Positions 46,987 through 56,386 of a stretch of DNA of 64,000 bases are shown piece by piece (positions within the stretch are counted from its first letter, which is position 1; the number at the start of each line of letters is the position of its first letter). Location: contig WSYH01001245.1 in assembly GCA_036426205.1 (NCBI GenBank), forward strand, positions 1 through 64,000, in the 5' to 3' direction. The position numbers were made by a program, and so were the translations under genes. Below the pieces are notes generated by a model. The model did not search any database, had not been told where the DNA came from, and worked only from the letters and a program-made list of their open reading frames with translations. Source of the DNA: Ascaphus truei (lineage: Eukaryota > Chordata > Amphibia > Anura > Ascaphidae).

Positions 46987-47061
46987 CTCTTATTGTATTA
47001 TTAATATCAAGTCAAACGTAGCTTCATACCTAGGGACTTGATATTAATAAAATAATAAGAG
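46987..47061. repeat. 75-nt near-perfect hairpin
   Basis: Arms 46987-47013 and 47035-47061 pair over 27 bases with two mismatches. The loop is 21 bases. AT-rich. It could be a tiny MITE relic or a miRNA-like hairpin. Confidence 0.7.
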
Positions 47062-47188
47062 TCATTGACAAAACATAACAAATAATGCTTATGTTATATT
47101 TATTTTTGTTCATGCCATCCCCATTGCATTAGCAAGGCCTTATGGAGTAGTTACACCAATAAAGAGTGGAGCTATCTGATGCACATAT

Positions 47189-47489
47189 CATACAGATGCA
47201 GCCACTAGTATCCGATCACTTGCCTGGGTAAAAACTAAGGCATCTCACAGTAAATGCCTCAACATGCCTCAACATTTCTGTGAGATTCCTAATGGCCCAT
47301 CCAATTAACACAGCAGGGGTCCCTGCAGTCCCATTCAGTTAGAATGGGACTGCAGGAAACCCTGCTGTGTTAATCCGATGGGCCATTAGGAATCTCACAG
47401 AAATGTTGAGGCATGTTGAGGCATTTACAGTGAGATTGCCCCAGATTTTCCAAGGCAAGTGATCTAATACTGGTGGCTGCATCTGTATG
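47189..47489. mobile_element. 301-bp foldback MITE
   Basis: Nearly perfect palindrome centred at about 47339 with outer ends CATACAGATGCAGCCACTAGTA / TACTGGTGGCTGCATCTGTATG (each about 22 bases, mirrored). No coding capacity. DNA transposon class unknown. Confidence 0.8.
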
Positions 47490-49140
47490 TTATATCGATT
47501 TCTATGTTCCTTTAACATTTGTCTACACATTTTATTGGTATCTCACCTGAGGTTTACCTTGTGCATATGTTTGATACATTTAATCTGTTGAGTATTATTT
47601 GAATTTGTTGTATTGTGCACATATATACTTTAATTTAGGAGCCCTGAATTGATGTCAAATACAATTACATTCTACTTTGTATTTGAGAAACCTTTGTTTC
47701 CATGCTACTTTTTAGCTCTTTGCCAACCAAAACTTGCATCCAGTATTCCACTTTAACCCTATTACATGGTGGTATCCATGCCATGAAATCACTAATGCAT
47801 CTGATTTCTACTGTATTGTTTTGTTGTCAATTATCCATTTTTGGGACGAGGCGGCATTAACAATATGTTTGGAGGATCAAAACTGTGCAAAACAAAAGAC
47901 AATTCTTAATAACTCATGTTATCACTGGCTTCAGTTACAAAAAAATTCAATTTCATGCTCAGATTATTCCTCAAAGACATGCAGAGAATGAGATTCTAAG
48001 GCTTCACAAAATAGGCAGGCAGTAATCCTTACATAAACCAGGACACAAATAATGAGGTGAAATACACACCCTTTAACATCCACATTAGAAGCAGAAAATT
48101 CTAATTTACCAGAAAACAGTCACCTTGCCAAAAGAGAAAGATTCCTTTGTGATCCAGTGAAATCCTTAGTACTGTACATTGAACTTCATTGATGTGATAC
48201 CAAGTGAGCATTAAAACAGATGAGAGGAACAGGTGTTGATGCTTGAGCTGAATAATAAAATTGTATGTTGTAAATCCATTTGAATCAAGGTCCCCATGGG
48301 CAGCTTGGTAGCAAGAGATATTGCTTTAGTCTGCATGTGACCTATTCAGTTTGCTGATTGAGCAGAAGGTAAACTCCCTGATGCTTGTAGGTTGCAACAT
48401 GGCTTTTCTTTTCTCTCATACTGTAGGCCCCTATTCTCCATGTCAGAGAAGGCTTGCAGATGCATTCAAATAAAATAAAATGAGAAATACTTTGAGGCTT
48501 CTCAAACATAGAGAAGCGTTTTCATAGATTAAATAGGGACCAAAACGCACGGTTTTACGCAATTTGAGATCAGTTAGCTACAGTAACTCCAAATTCTGCA
48601 TACTTGAAGAATACACCTCAGCCTCATAACCATGTCTATCTTTTATGGAGAGGAACGTTTGCCACTTAGGCCAGACTAAAAACATTCCGATTCCAAGAGA
48701 TGTTCTTAAACTGTATTAACGGCAAAATAATGGAAATTCTGCAACCACACAAGTGCAGGCATTGGATAATAGCAAAGATTAGTAAATACTGTAGTGTTAT
48801 TGTGTGAGATTTGTTTGAGTGCAATTTAGTCTGTACTATATAAAGCCATTTGCATCATGACACACAAGAAAAGAAAAACAAAGGTTTTGTTGCTAAAGTG
48901 TTCTTGGATAATTCTTCTTGACTTCCAACCATTTTGTGCAATTACCAGCTCATATTCTTCCTGGCCCGTGCACTTACAGCTTCTCTGATTTGGAAATTGC
49001 ATTTGTTGCAAGAAGCAAAAAAAATTACAATCATCTGAAAGTCAAAACCGCAAACAAGATGATCGCTGAGTGCACCTGATTGAAGAGATAGTAAGATAAG
49101 ATATGAAGAGTTATGTATCAAAATCTCGCAGCTGCAAAAC
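47490..49140. other. Intergenic DNA, no gene seen
   Basis: AT-rich, single-copy in appearance. No ORF with domain signal. Confidence 0.5.
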
Positions 49141-49144
49141 TAGA

Positions 49145-49154
49145 TGTGTGTGTG

Positions 49155-49252
<98 letters not shown>

Positions 49253-49255
49253 AAA
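49145..49255. repeat. Compound microsatellite (TG)n(TA)n(GAAA)n
   Basis: TG repeats at 49145-49160, TA repeats to 49201, then about 13 GAAA units to 49255, directly at the left edge of foldback element B. Confidence 0.95.
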
Positions 49256-49257
49256 AG

Positions 49258-50657
49258 AATCCTGTCTAAAGCACTCTAGCAACAATTAATGATAATAGAA
49301 TTTATTCAATAGAAAAATACATGAATTACACAATATAAAATTAAAACAGTCCCCTCAGAACCCCGAAAAGGAAAATATGATTTCCTGGCGGATGCACCCT
49401 AAATTAGAGTGTGTACTGGATTAATACCAGGAAATTAGAGTAAATTGCTCATATAACCCAAGACCGGCCGGTCAAAAAAAGAAGGGTTAATAAAAATTGG
49501 ACACTGAATCTATATATGAATAGTACCACTCAACAACCACGATAAGATTGTGTATAAAATAATCACAATACAAGAATCAAGCTGTATAGCTGTATACATA
49601 CAATAGTCCCCACTGAATGGCAAGTGTGGAAATAATGTGAAGTGGATGGAGTGAAAATGGGATCTGTAAAGCAGTGTCCACTGAAAGTCCTGAGTCTTGT
49701 TGGGGGTTCCAGGGGAGTACAGACAATAGCCCCAATATATACAGTAGCGGCATACTTTATTCTGACCAATGCCGGCGGCATGCCAGGATCTACTCCGGCT
49801 GCCGCCAGTCAAGACCGCGCGCCGCCACGTTTCCGACACTCACCCCCCCTCCGCTTCGGGCGCATTTTAGCCCCCCTTCCTGACCCCGAACCCGGTTCCT
49901 GCTCTGCCCCTCTGCTTCCCCGCACCCCCGCTTATCTCAATTTACACTCCAGGGGTGTCGGGGAAGCCGGGGAAACCGGGCGCGTCACGTGACAGTGACA
50001 TCACAGTGCGCCGCAACTAGCCGCGTCACCACGCTTCCCGCACGCATCCTGCCGTGTGGGAAGTGTAAGAATAAATAATGTCGATACTGTATATTTTGTA
50101 TATATTTCTGTGTCCCTAGCACCGTCATTAGGTCATTATTATTATTTATTTTACCCTACTTTTTGATTATAGCAACCTAAGTTATTTAGTTCAGTTAGTT
50201 GCCCCCCAACCAGACTCAGGACTTTCAGTGGACACTGATCTTTACAGATCCCATTTTCACTCCATCCTCTTCACAGGATTTCCACACTTATCATTCAGTG
50301 GGGACTATTGTATGAATACAGCTATACAGCTTGATTCTTGTATTTAGTTTATTTTATACACAATCTTATCGTGGTTGTTGAGTGGTACTATTCATATATA
50401 GATTCAGTGTCCAATTTTTATTAACCTTTCTTTTTTTGACCGGCCGGTCTTGGGTTAAATGAGCAGGTTACTCCAATTTCCTGGTATTAATCCAGTATAC
50501 ACTCCAATTTAGGGTGCATTCGCCAGGAAATCATATTTTCCTTTTTGGGGTTCTGAGGGGACTGTTTTAATTAATTGTGTAATTCATGTATTTTTCTATT
50601 GAATAAATTCTATTATCATTAATTGTTGCTAGAGTGCTTTTGACGGGATTCTTTTTA
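49258..50657. mobile_element. Foldback element B with GACCGGCCGGTC palindromes
   Basis: Arms 49258-49715 and 50203-50657 are inverted repeats of about 450 bp. The same GACCGGCCGGTC as in element A is at 49462-49473 and 50438-50449. The loop (49716-50202) is GC-rich with GTCACGTGAC and TGACATCAC words. The outer ends have the A/T-rich AATAAA region followed by GAGTGCT and a pyrimidine tail. No coding part. Confidence 0.65.
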
Positions 50658-50759
50658 TATATTTCTGTGTCCCTAGCACCGTCATTAGGTCATTATTATT
50701 ATTTATTTTACCCTACTTTTTGATTATAGCAACCTAAGTTATTTAGTTCAGTTAGTTGC
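50101..50759. repeat. Perfect 102-bp direct repeats around the right foldback arm
   Basis: 50101-50202 and 50658-50759 are identical over 102 bases, although the foldback arms between and beside them differ by several percent. Either a very recent duplication or an assembly error. Confidence 0.9.
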
Positions 50760-50894
50760 AGGCTTTCTTGTGTGTGTGTATATATGTATATGTATGTATA
50801 TATACGTACAGATAAATATTGGGGGTGTGATAGAGTGGATAATATCCCGGTATATTGGGTAACCCTAATCCGCACCCCTCCCTCCTCCCTACAG

Positions 50895-51574
50895 ACTTTC
50901 TCCGGCACAGTATGGGTGACAGGGTCACCTGGGATTCATTTTACTCCTTCCGTTCCACCGGTGGCTCTTCTCACTTTGACTGGTTCTTTGGCTATGATTT
51001 CCTGCGGGTTTTCCTGCTCTCGCTTCTCCGTGATTTGGCCCCTGATGGGCATGTGGGACCCCCGCTCCGTGTGCTGGACTTGGGCTGTGGCACCTCGGAT
51101 GTAGGATTGGGGCTGTTCCGTGACTCCCCCCATCCGCTACTGGTATCCTGCGTGGATCGCTCGGTTCCTGCTGTCCTAGCTATGTGCAGTCACCTCTCAG
51201 AGGGTCCCCCCGTGACACCCAGACACCCCGACTCCCATCTGGAGTATACCCACGGAGATGTCACTGATCTGCGCGGCTTCGCCTCAGCCAGCGTGGGGCT
51301 CGTGCTAGACAAGGGTACCTTGGATGCACTGCTGCGCACAGGGACAGGGGAGGCTCGCATGATGTTGCAAGAGTCTCTGCGCGTTCTGCAGCCGGGGGGG
51401 AAGCTGGTGCAGCTGACAGACGAAGACCCTGATGCCCGGCTCCCCTTCCTGGAGGAGGCAAGGCTCGGATTTTCTGTGACACTGCATGATCTGGGGGACA
51501 GGGACGGGATCTCATACTATGCCTATATTGTGACGCCATCCCCATGCTCTGCAATGCAACAAGGCACCAAATAA
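50895..51574 (+). CDS. CSKMT: Citrate synthase-lysine N-methyltransferase, main exon
   Basis: Seven-beta-strand S-adenosylmethionine methyltransferase that trimethylates a lysine of mitochondrial citrate synthase. The family signature is clear: 'FDWFFGYDFLR' before the fold, motif I 'VLDLGCGTSD' (about 51070-51100), the acidic end of strand 2 'CVDRS', post-I 'YTHGDVTDL', 'DKGTLDAL' (motif II), 'LRVLQPGGKLVQLTDEDPDARLP' and the C-terminal 'ISYYAYIV'. A splice acceptor CCTCCCTACAG ends at 50894, so the mitochondrial targeting peptide should come from an upstream exon that I could not find. The first in-frame Met in this exon is at 50912. The stop is 51572-51574, and a poly(A) signal ATTAAA is at 51663-51668. 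The sequence is intact. Confidence 0.93.
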
Positions 51575-51662
51575 GTGCAGTTCTGTGTACAACAGGCTGT
51601 ATAGGGCTGCCAGGATCCTGCCCTAAAGATGCTGCATGCAGTACAGATGTAAAGCACTTTGT

Positions 51663-51668
51663 ATTAAA
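51663..51668 (+). terminator. Poly(A) signal of CSKMT
   Basis: ATTAAA 89 bases after the stop codon. Confidence 0.7.
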
Positions 51669-51689
51669 CTGAAATACATATTAACATTA

Positions 51690-51850
51690 TATATATGTAA
51701 AAGAAAAAAAAGGGTGCTGTACTCCAGAATCATACACAAATGAATGTGCACGGATAAAGGTTAATGATATGGTAGTATATCTCAGATCAGAAAGTGGTTT
51801 ATTGTGATGCACAATAAACCAAATTGTTGTACTTTTTTTGATCTAAGAGT
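51690..51850. repeat. Small foldback after CSKMT
   Basis: A perfect 11-bp stem GGTTTATTGTG/CACAATAAACC (51796-51820, 3-base loop) is extended by GATCAGAAAGT..ACTTTTTTTGATC. AAGGGTGCTGTACTCC nearby resembles the terminal block of the foldback elements. Confidence 0.55.
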
Positions 51851-52236
51851 GATATATATCTATATATAATACCCTACAACTGTACCTTTTTAAACCATGT
51901 GTACCTATTTGTGTGAGAGCTGAGGAGTGCCCCACTGCCTGCCTCCCATTGGAGTAAGCGCAGAACCTTCTGATAGTTACAACATCTTGCAGTCTGATTC
52001 GATAAATGATCAGCAGGTTATAGGGAAGTTATTATTTCTATTTTATGTATATATTAGTGTCAAATAATAAAAGTGTTTATTGGTAAAATGATCTTTGTAT
52101 ACAATACATTGCAGAAGTTATGGTGTTTTCATAAGGAGGATAACCTCATCCCACATTGGCATATGAACTAAAATATAATTATCTTAATGTGACAAATGTT
52201 GGAGTCTGATTGATAGATAAATATATATATATTCTA

Positions 52237-52384
52237 CTTCCGGGAGGGAAGGTCATATTTATTCATTCCGTTTCCGGCAAGGAAGGTCAAATGCGTTAAT
52301 TGTATTTCCGGTAAGGAAGGTCATTATTAGTTGTATATCCGGTAAGGAAGGTTAAATAATCTATTTCCGGGTTAGAAAAGGTAA
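52237..52384 (+). promoter_or_regulatory. Five-unit ETS/GABP-type promoter array of DMAC1
   Basis: TTCCGG followed by AAGGAAGGTCA recurs at 52237, 52271, 52305, 52336 and 52364, with spacings of 34, 34, 31 and 28 bases, ending 26 bases before the start codon. TTCCGG/GGAAGG pairs are binding sites for ETS factors such as GABP (NRF-2), which drives many nuclear genes for mitochondria. The regular unit looks like a tandem duplication of one motif. No TATA box is present. Regulation is inferred from motifs. Confidence 0.6.
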
Positions 52385-52409
52385 CGGCTCAGCTACCAGT
52401 TGTGCACTC

Positions 52410-52599
52410 ATGGCTTCCACGGAGGCCGCCTCCCCCCCGACCCGCACACCGATCTTCGGGGGCTGCTGGAGCTGCCGGATACTCAGCGGCTCCGGCCTGC
52501 TTGCGGCCAGCGGATACGTGTATAACGTAGCCCGGAACACCATGAAAAAAGGCGCACCCGTGGGAATGGGAACTGTGACTCAGATGGTGTTTGCCGTGT
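52410..52599 (+). CDS. DMAC1: Distal membrane arm assembly component 1, exon 1
   Basis: Small inner-mitochondrial-membrane protein (TMEM261) required for assembly of the distal membrane arm of complex I. Met at 52410 is in a fair start context. After a Ser/Thr/Pro-rich N-terminus come 'CWSCRILSGSGLLAASGYVYNVAR' (family CWSCR motif and first membrane helix) and 'GTVTQMVFAV'. A donor GTAAGG follows at 52600. Family proteins are about 110 residues, so 40 or so C-terminal residues with the second membrane helix must be in a later exon, which I do not find in the window. The frame read through the donor is intronic. It lies 0.8 kb downstream of CSKMT in the same direction. Confidence 0.85.
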
Positions 52600-52663
52600 G
52601 TAAGGCGGGGAACCATTCGGAGAGAAAGGGGGGTGGGAGGAACCAATCGGAGAGAAAGGGGGG

Positions 52664-52695
<32 letters not shown>

Positions 52696-52930
52696 TATAT
52701 GTACAGGGAAGGGTAGGCTTCACCAATACATAACATTCCAGTTGCTTTGTTTCTAAGAAAGTTTTTTGGCTTAATCTATTGTAACTTCACTCAAAGAAGA
52801 GATCAGTGTATCTCCAAAACTCGAACAAATAAAAGCATTTCATAAGCCACAGAATGGTATCGACTATTTGTTTTTGACTTTTATATAATTTATGTGTAGT
52901 CCCATTTCCCCCTTGTCTAGGGTGATCACG
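52600..52930 (+). other. Intron start with a (CA)n microsatellite
   Basis: Contains duplicated CGGAGAGAAAGGGGGG units (52617-52663) and (CA)n at 52671-52695. AATAAA at 52828 may serve an alternative transcript end. No second DMAC1 exon found. Confidence 0.5.
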
Positions 52931-53640
52931 TGTGATGCTATTACCTGAGTGGCAAATAGGAGGCCTGCTCCTCCGCTGCTGGGAGCCTGGGGTGTGTGTA
53001 ATGAATATACTAACAGCGCCTCCACATGGGAAGGATCCTCACACAGTGGGATAGCCCCTCCCAAGACAATACAATCAGTAATTGCACACAAGGGTATATG
53101 TAACAGTATTTACTGAACAGTAACTTATAACAACAACTATGCAACATAACATAATACCACATCACAGTATAATGAGCACCCCACCCAGTACCACCAGTGA
53201 GTGTCGCAAATGTACTTTGGGTGCTAGGCACAAATACCCTGCTGTCCCTTTCCCAGTGTCCAGCCCACCCAAAAGTGTAAGGAGTAGCATTCTCCCGTGA
53301 ACTGTTGGTGTACTTGTTGAGGTACCTGATGAGTACTCCAGTACTCGGTGTGGCCGACTTAGAAATGAGGATCCGTCTGATCCAGCGAAGTGGCCCTTAG
53401 CGATGGTGTCCGCCGCTGCGTTGGGTGGACTCTGGTAGGAGGGTCTCATCTTTAAGAGTCTTTGTTAACACCGCGGTGGTCTGGTCCCAGACCACAGATC
53501 GTGATCACCACGCGGCGTCTTCCTTGTGTCCCTGACACTATAGTAAAATGGGTAAACGTCCCTATCTAAGGGGCCTTCCCTGCAGCAGTCACCCACTTCA
53601 CGTGATTGGGACCTATGGGAAGGTAAGGGGACAAACAGGG
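52930..53640 (-). repeat. LTR-like sequence related to the gypsy LTR at 13690-15020
   Basis: The minus strand shares ordered blocks with 14600-14960 (GAGACCCTCCTACC, GTGGTCT..CCACC, 'GATCAG..GGATCC', GGTACCTC). It also shares CCCAGGCTCCCAGC and TGGAGGCGCTG with the LTR at 54424-55612. Coding parts absent. Confidence 0.55.
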
Positions 53641-53653
53641 GTCTCTCTCTCTC

Positions 53654-53684
<31 letters not shown>

Positions 53685-53760
53685 GTCTGTCTCTCTATCT
53701 GTCTCTCTCTCTCTCGCTCTCTCTGTCTGTCTGTCAGTCTCTCTCTCTCTGTCTCTCTCC
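53640..53760. repeat. (CT)n/(CTGT)n low-complexity tract
   Basis: Alternating CTCTCT and CTGTCTGT. It is mirrored by the GA-rich tract at 63890-64000. Confidence 0.9.
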
Positions 53761-54036
53761 TCTTGCCCCAAGGTCATGAGCATCACCTTGTTTATTAAAC
53801 AATAATGGTGCTCGCTTAATGTGTTAAGGGTAGGAGGTCAGCCAGGCCATGCTGTGCTTTAAAGCTGTGTTAACAGCGAGCATTAGCTTATATGGGCTCA
53901 ATGTAAGAATGGTTTTTCAGACAAAAGGTGACACATTGTGTGCTCATTTGCATGTAATTTCCCAGAATCCCTTGCTGCAGTGGAAGCACTGTATGCTGGG
54001 GATAATGGTGAAAGGCAGGGTCGCAGACCTGCCTAA

Positions 54037-54276
54037 GGCAGCACTTATAGTGCCGGCGACGCGACGTCGCCTGAAAACAAAAGCATTGCCGCCTTCGCAA
54101 GCACGACGCAGCGACGGCGGCAACCAAAAATTTGGAAGCTGATAAAATTAGATTTTTCAGAGACTGTCGCTACATGTGACAGCCTCTGAACCAATCAATG
54201 GCCAGGTTGTCAGCGACGTCGCCGAAAGTTATATTATAACTTCGCCTTCGCCATTGCGCGCACTATAAGCGCGGCC
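54037..54276. mobile_element. Harbinger-like MITE, 240 bp
   Basis: TIRs GGCAGCACTTATAGTGC and GGCCGCGCTTATAGTGC (reverse complement of the right end), flanked by TAA on both sides (54034-54036, 54277-54279), a 3-bp duplication typical of PIF/Harbinger. GC-rich body. A mirrored, noisier copy is at 63384-63626 with flanking TTA. Confidence 0.65.
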
Positions 54277-54394
54277 TAAGACGTGAATGTGCTCACAAGT
54301 GATCTTTTTATTTGATATATATATACTGCCCTATGATATTTTTCTCCCCCCCCTCTTCTCTTCCTCTCCCTGCATTTTGCGCCTAGGTCACTTC

Positions 54395-54397
<3 letters not shown>

Positions 54398-54422
<25 letters not shown>
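54398..54422. repeat. (TA)n microsatellite
   Basis: About 12 TA units directly before the LTR edge at 54424. A shorter, broken one is at 63232-63254. Confidence 0.9.
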
Positions 54423-54423
<1 letters not shown>

Positions 54424-54426
<3 letters not shown>

Positions 54427-55612
54427 AGCCCTTTTTGTGAACCGGCTGACCCACCCAATATCACATTGGCCCCTCGTGGTCTAACCGGTCCCTTTCCCTG
54501 CAACACACCTGCTCTAAGGGACTACTGGTACTGCATAACCTGTGTGGCTCCAGGAGATCTGAGCCTCCGGTAGCTGGGAGCCTGGGGAAAACCCTTACCC
54601 TTACTTGGTGCAGCGCCTCCACTTACCCAGGATCCCCCGTTAGGAAAGATAGCCCTGAGTAAGAAATACAATAACACTTATAGATAAACAATACTAACTC
54701 TTTACTTAACACACATATAACACATTACATAACATAACCATAACCAGATGCTCTACCCGCATCACATCAACCCAATGTCTGGTGTACCCCACCCAGTGTC
54801 CTGTGATCACCCCACACCCAATGTCTCGTCCTCCTACGAAAGGTCGTGGGTGACTGCGCAGTCACTATTTAAGCTAGGGCCCAGTTGGTGCACTTAGAAT
54901 ATGGAAGATACCTTCCGAGCACTCCGATGCTCGGGACCGCAACACACTTTCTTCTAAAAGGGTCAGACGTCCGTCTGATCCTTATTCCAGGTACTCTGCC
55001 GGTGGACCCCAACGAGGGTCCCACCGCTTCACGGGAACTGCAACCGAAACACGGCAACACCAACCACGTGGGAACAGCAACCGCCTTCCTATCAATACCT
55101 ACTACTAGAGTGACAGCAACCCTAACCTAGGGCCTGTCCCTGAGAAACCGCAACCTAGAATGGCTTGGGGAAACTCCTAGGGCCTGTGGACAATAACCGC
55201 CCCCCTTCCCCTAGCTACCCAGTCTCAACTGTATCTGCTAATCCTAGCAGCCTAACACACCTGCAGCCAACATTCAGCTTACACTGTCAGCCTGCAGGGA
55301 TTCACACCGTGCACACACACTGCACGCACTGCGCACAGCACATGCAGCGACACACACCCAGACAGCTGCAATCACACACAGCCACCCGGATCCCGCAGCA
55401 ATCCCACTGCTAGCACACCGTGCCTCTTTGACAGTGCCCACAGCACTCTCCGCTGCGACACTGCCAAACCAGCACTTCCCACACTCAAGGGTCACCTCCC
55501 TAGCTAAGGCGTCCCTCCTCAGTCTAAGGCGTCCCTCTTCAGTTACCCCCTACCCTTACCCGGGAATTGGGGCCTGCCTGGGGATCTAGGGAGAACCCTT
55601 ACCTGATGACAT
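54424..55612 (-). repeat. LTR copy, inverted relative to the central element
   Basis: Starts TGTAGCCC (the mirrored end of ...GGGCTACA). Its reverse complement matches 57480-58380 and 62200-63231. It carries 'TGGAGGCGCTG' on the minus strand (about 54613-54623). The 5' portion of the LTR (promoter side) is missing beyond 55612. Confidence 0.7.
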
Positions 55613-55639
55613 ATTGATATTATTGAGGTTAATATGAAG

Positions 55640-56340
55640 ATATATATATATATAGATATATATATATATGGGCACATCATGCCCTTATAATATAGGATCA
55701 TTTATTTAAAATATGCCAGTCAATGGTCAACCTAAAAAATAAATAAAAACAAGATCCAATGCCACCCATGGACCCCATTGAGGCCCACAGACACCCACGG
55801 GGACCATCTGGAGGCTGACGTAGCCTTGCGGGGACCACCAGAGGGCCCCCAGACACCCATTGGAAACCCCGGGGTACACTGTGGGATCTGTGGACACCCT
55901 TGGGGACCACCCGGGCCTGTGGTATTAATCCTGTGTGTAAAAAAATAAATAATGATTTTATGTGGGGGAACAGGGTGGGTGGGTTGTGTATTGTTGTTTA
56001 TTAAATATTGTAATGGTTTTTGGGGGCCTAGGAGGTGGGTAATGGGGCTATTGTGTGTGTGTTTTTTTTATTGTGGGCAGCGGAGGTGGGTGAAGGGGTT
56101 GTTGTAACAGGGCCTGTATTTGATGAAGCAGGGGGTCCCTGAGGCTGAAACCAATGTGGTTCAGCGCATATGTACTCTATTATTAAAATGTACATGTTTA
56201 CAGTACGATTGTCTGTACGAGCCGTGCATGGAGATGCAGCGTCTCCATACAGATCTTACAGGCTGCTTTTTCCCCCCAGCTATCGCGCTTTAGAAGCTTA
56301 AGCGTGACAGCAGGAGAAAAAAAAAACCAGCTTCCGCATA
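55640..56340. repeat. Minisatellite block and CATTACCTTAG-family copy 4
   Basis: A TA-rich tract (55641-55668), then GGGACCACC..GACACCC units at 55756-55920 related to the minisatellite at 43215, then sequence parallel to 46010-46560 (GCAGGGGGTCCCTGAGGCTG at 56130). Interrupts the inverted-repeat arm. Confidence 0.6.
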
Positions 56341-56386
56341 AGGCCATAAGTTCCTGCTCTGCGGTTGGTATATATGTATAGATATA

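Noticed and set aside
52600..52733. Continuation of the DMAC1 frame past 52599
   Set aside because: The translation loses family similarity exactly at a consensus donor and runs into CGGAGAGAAAGG and CA repeats.
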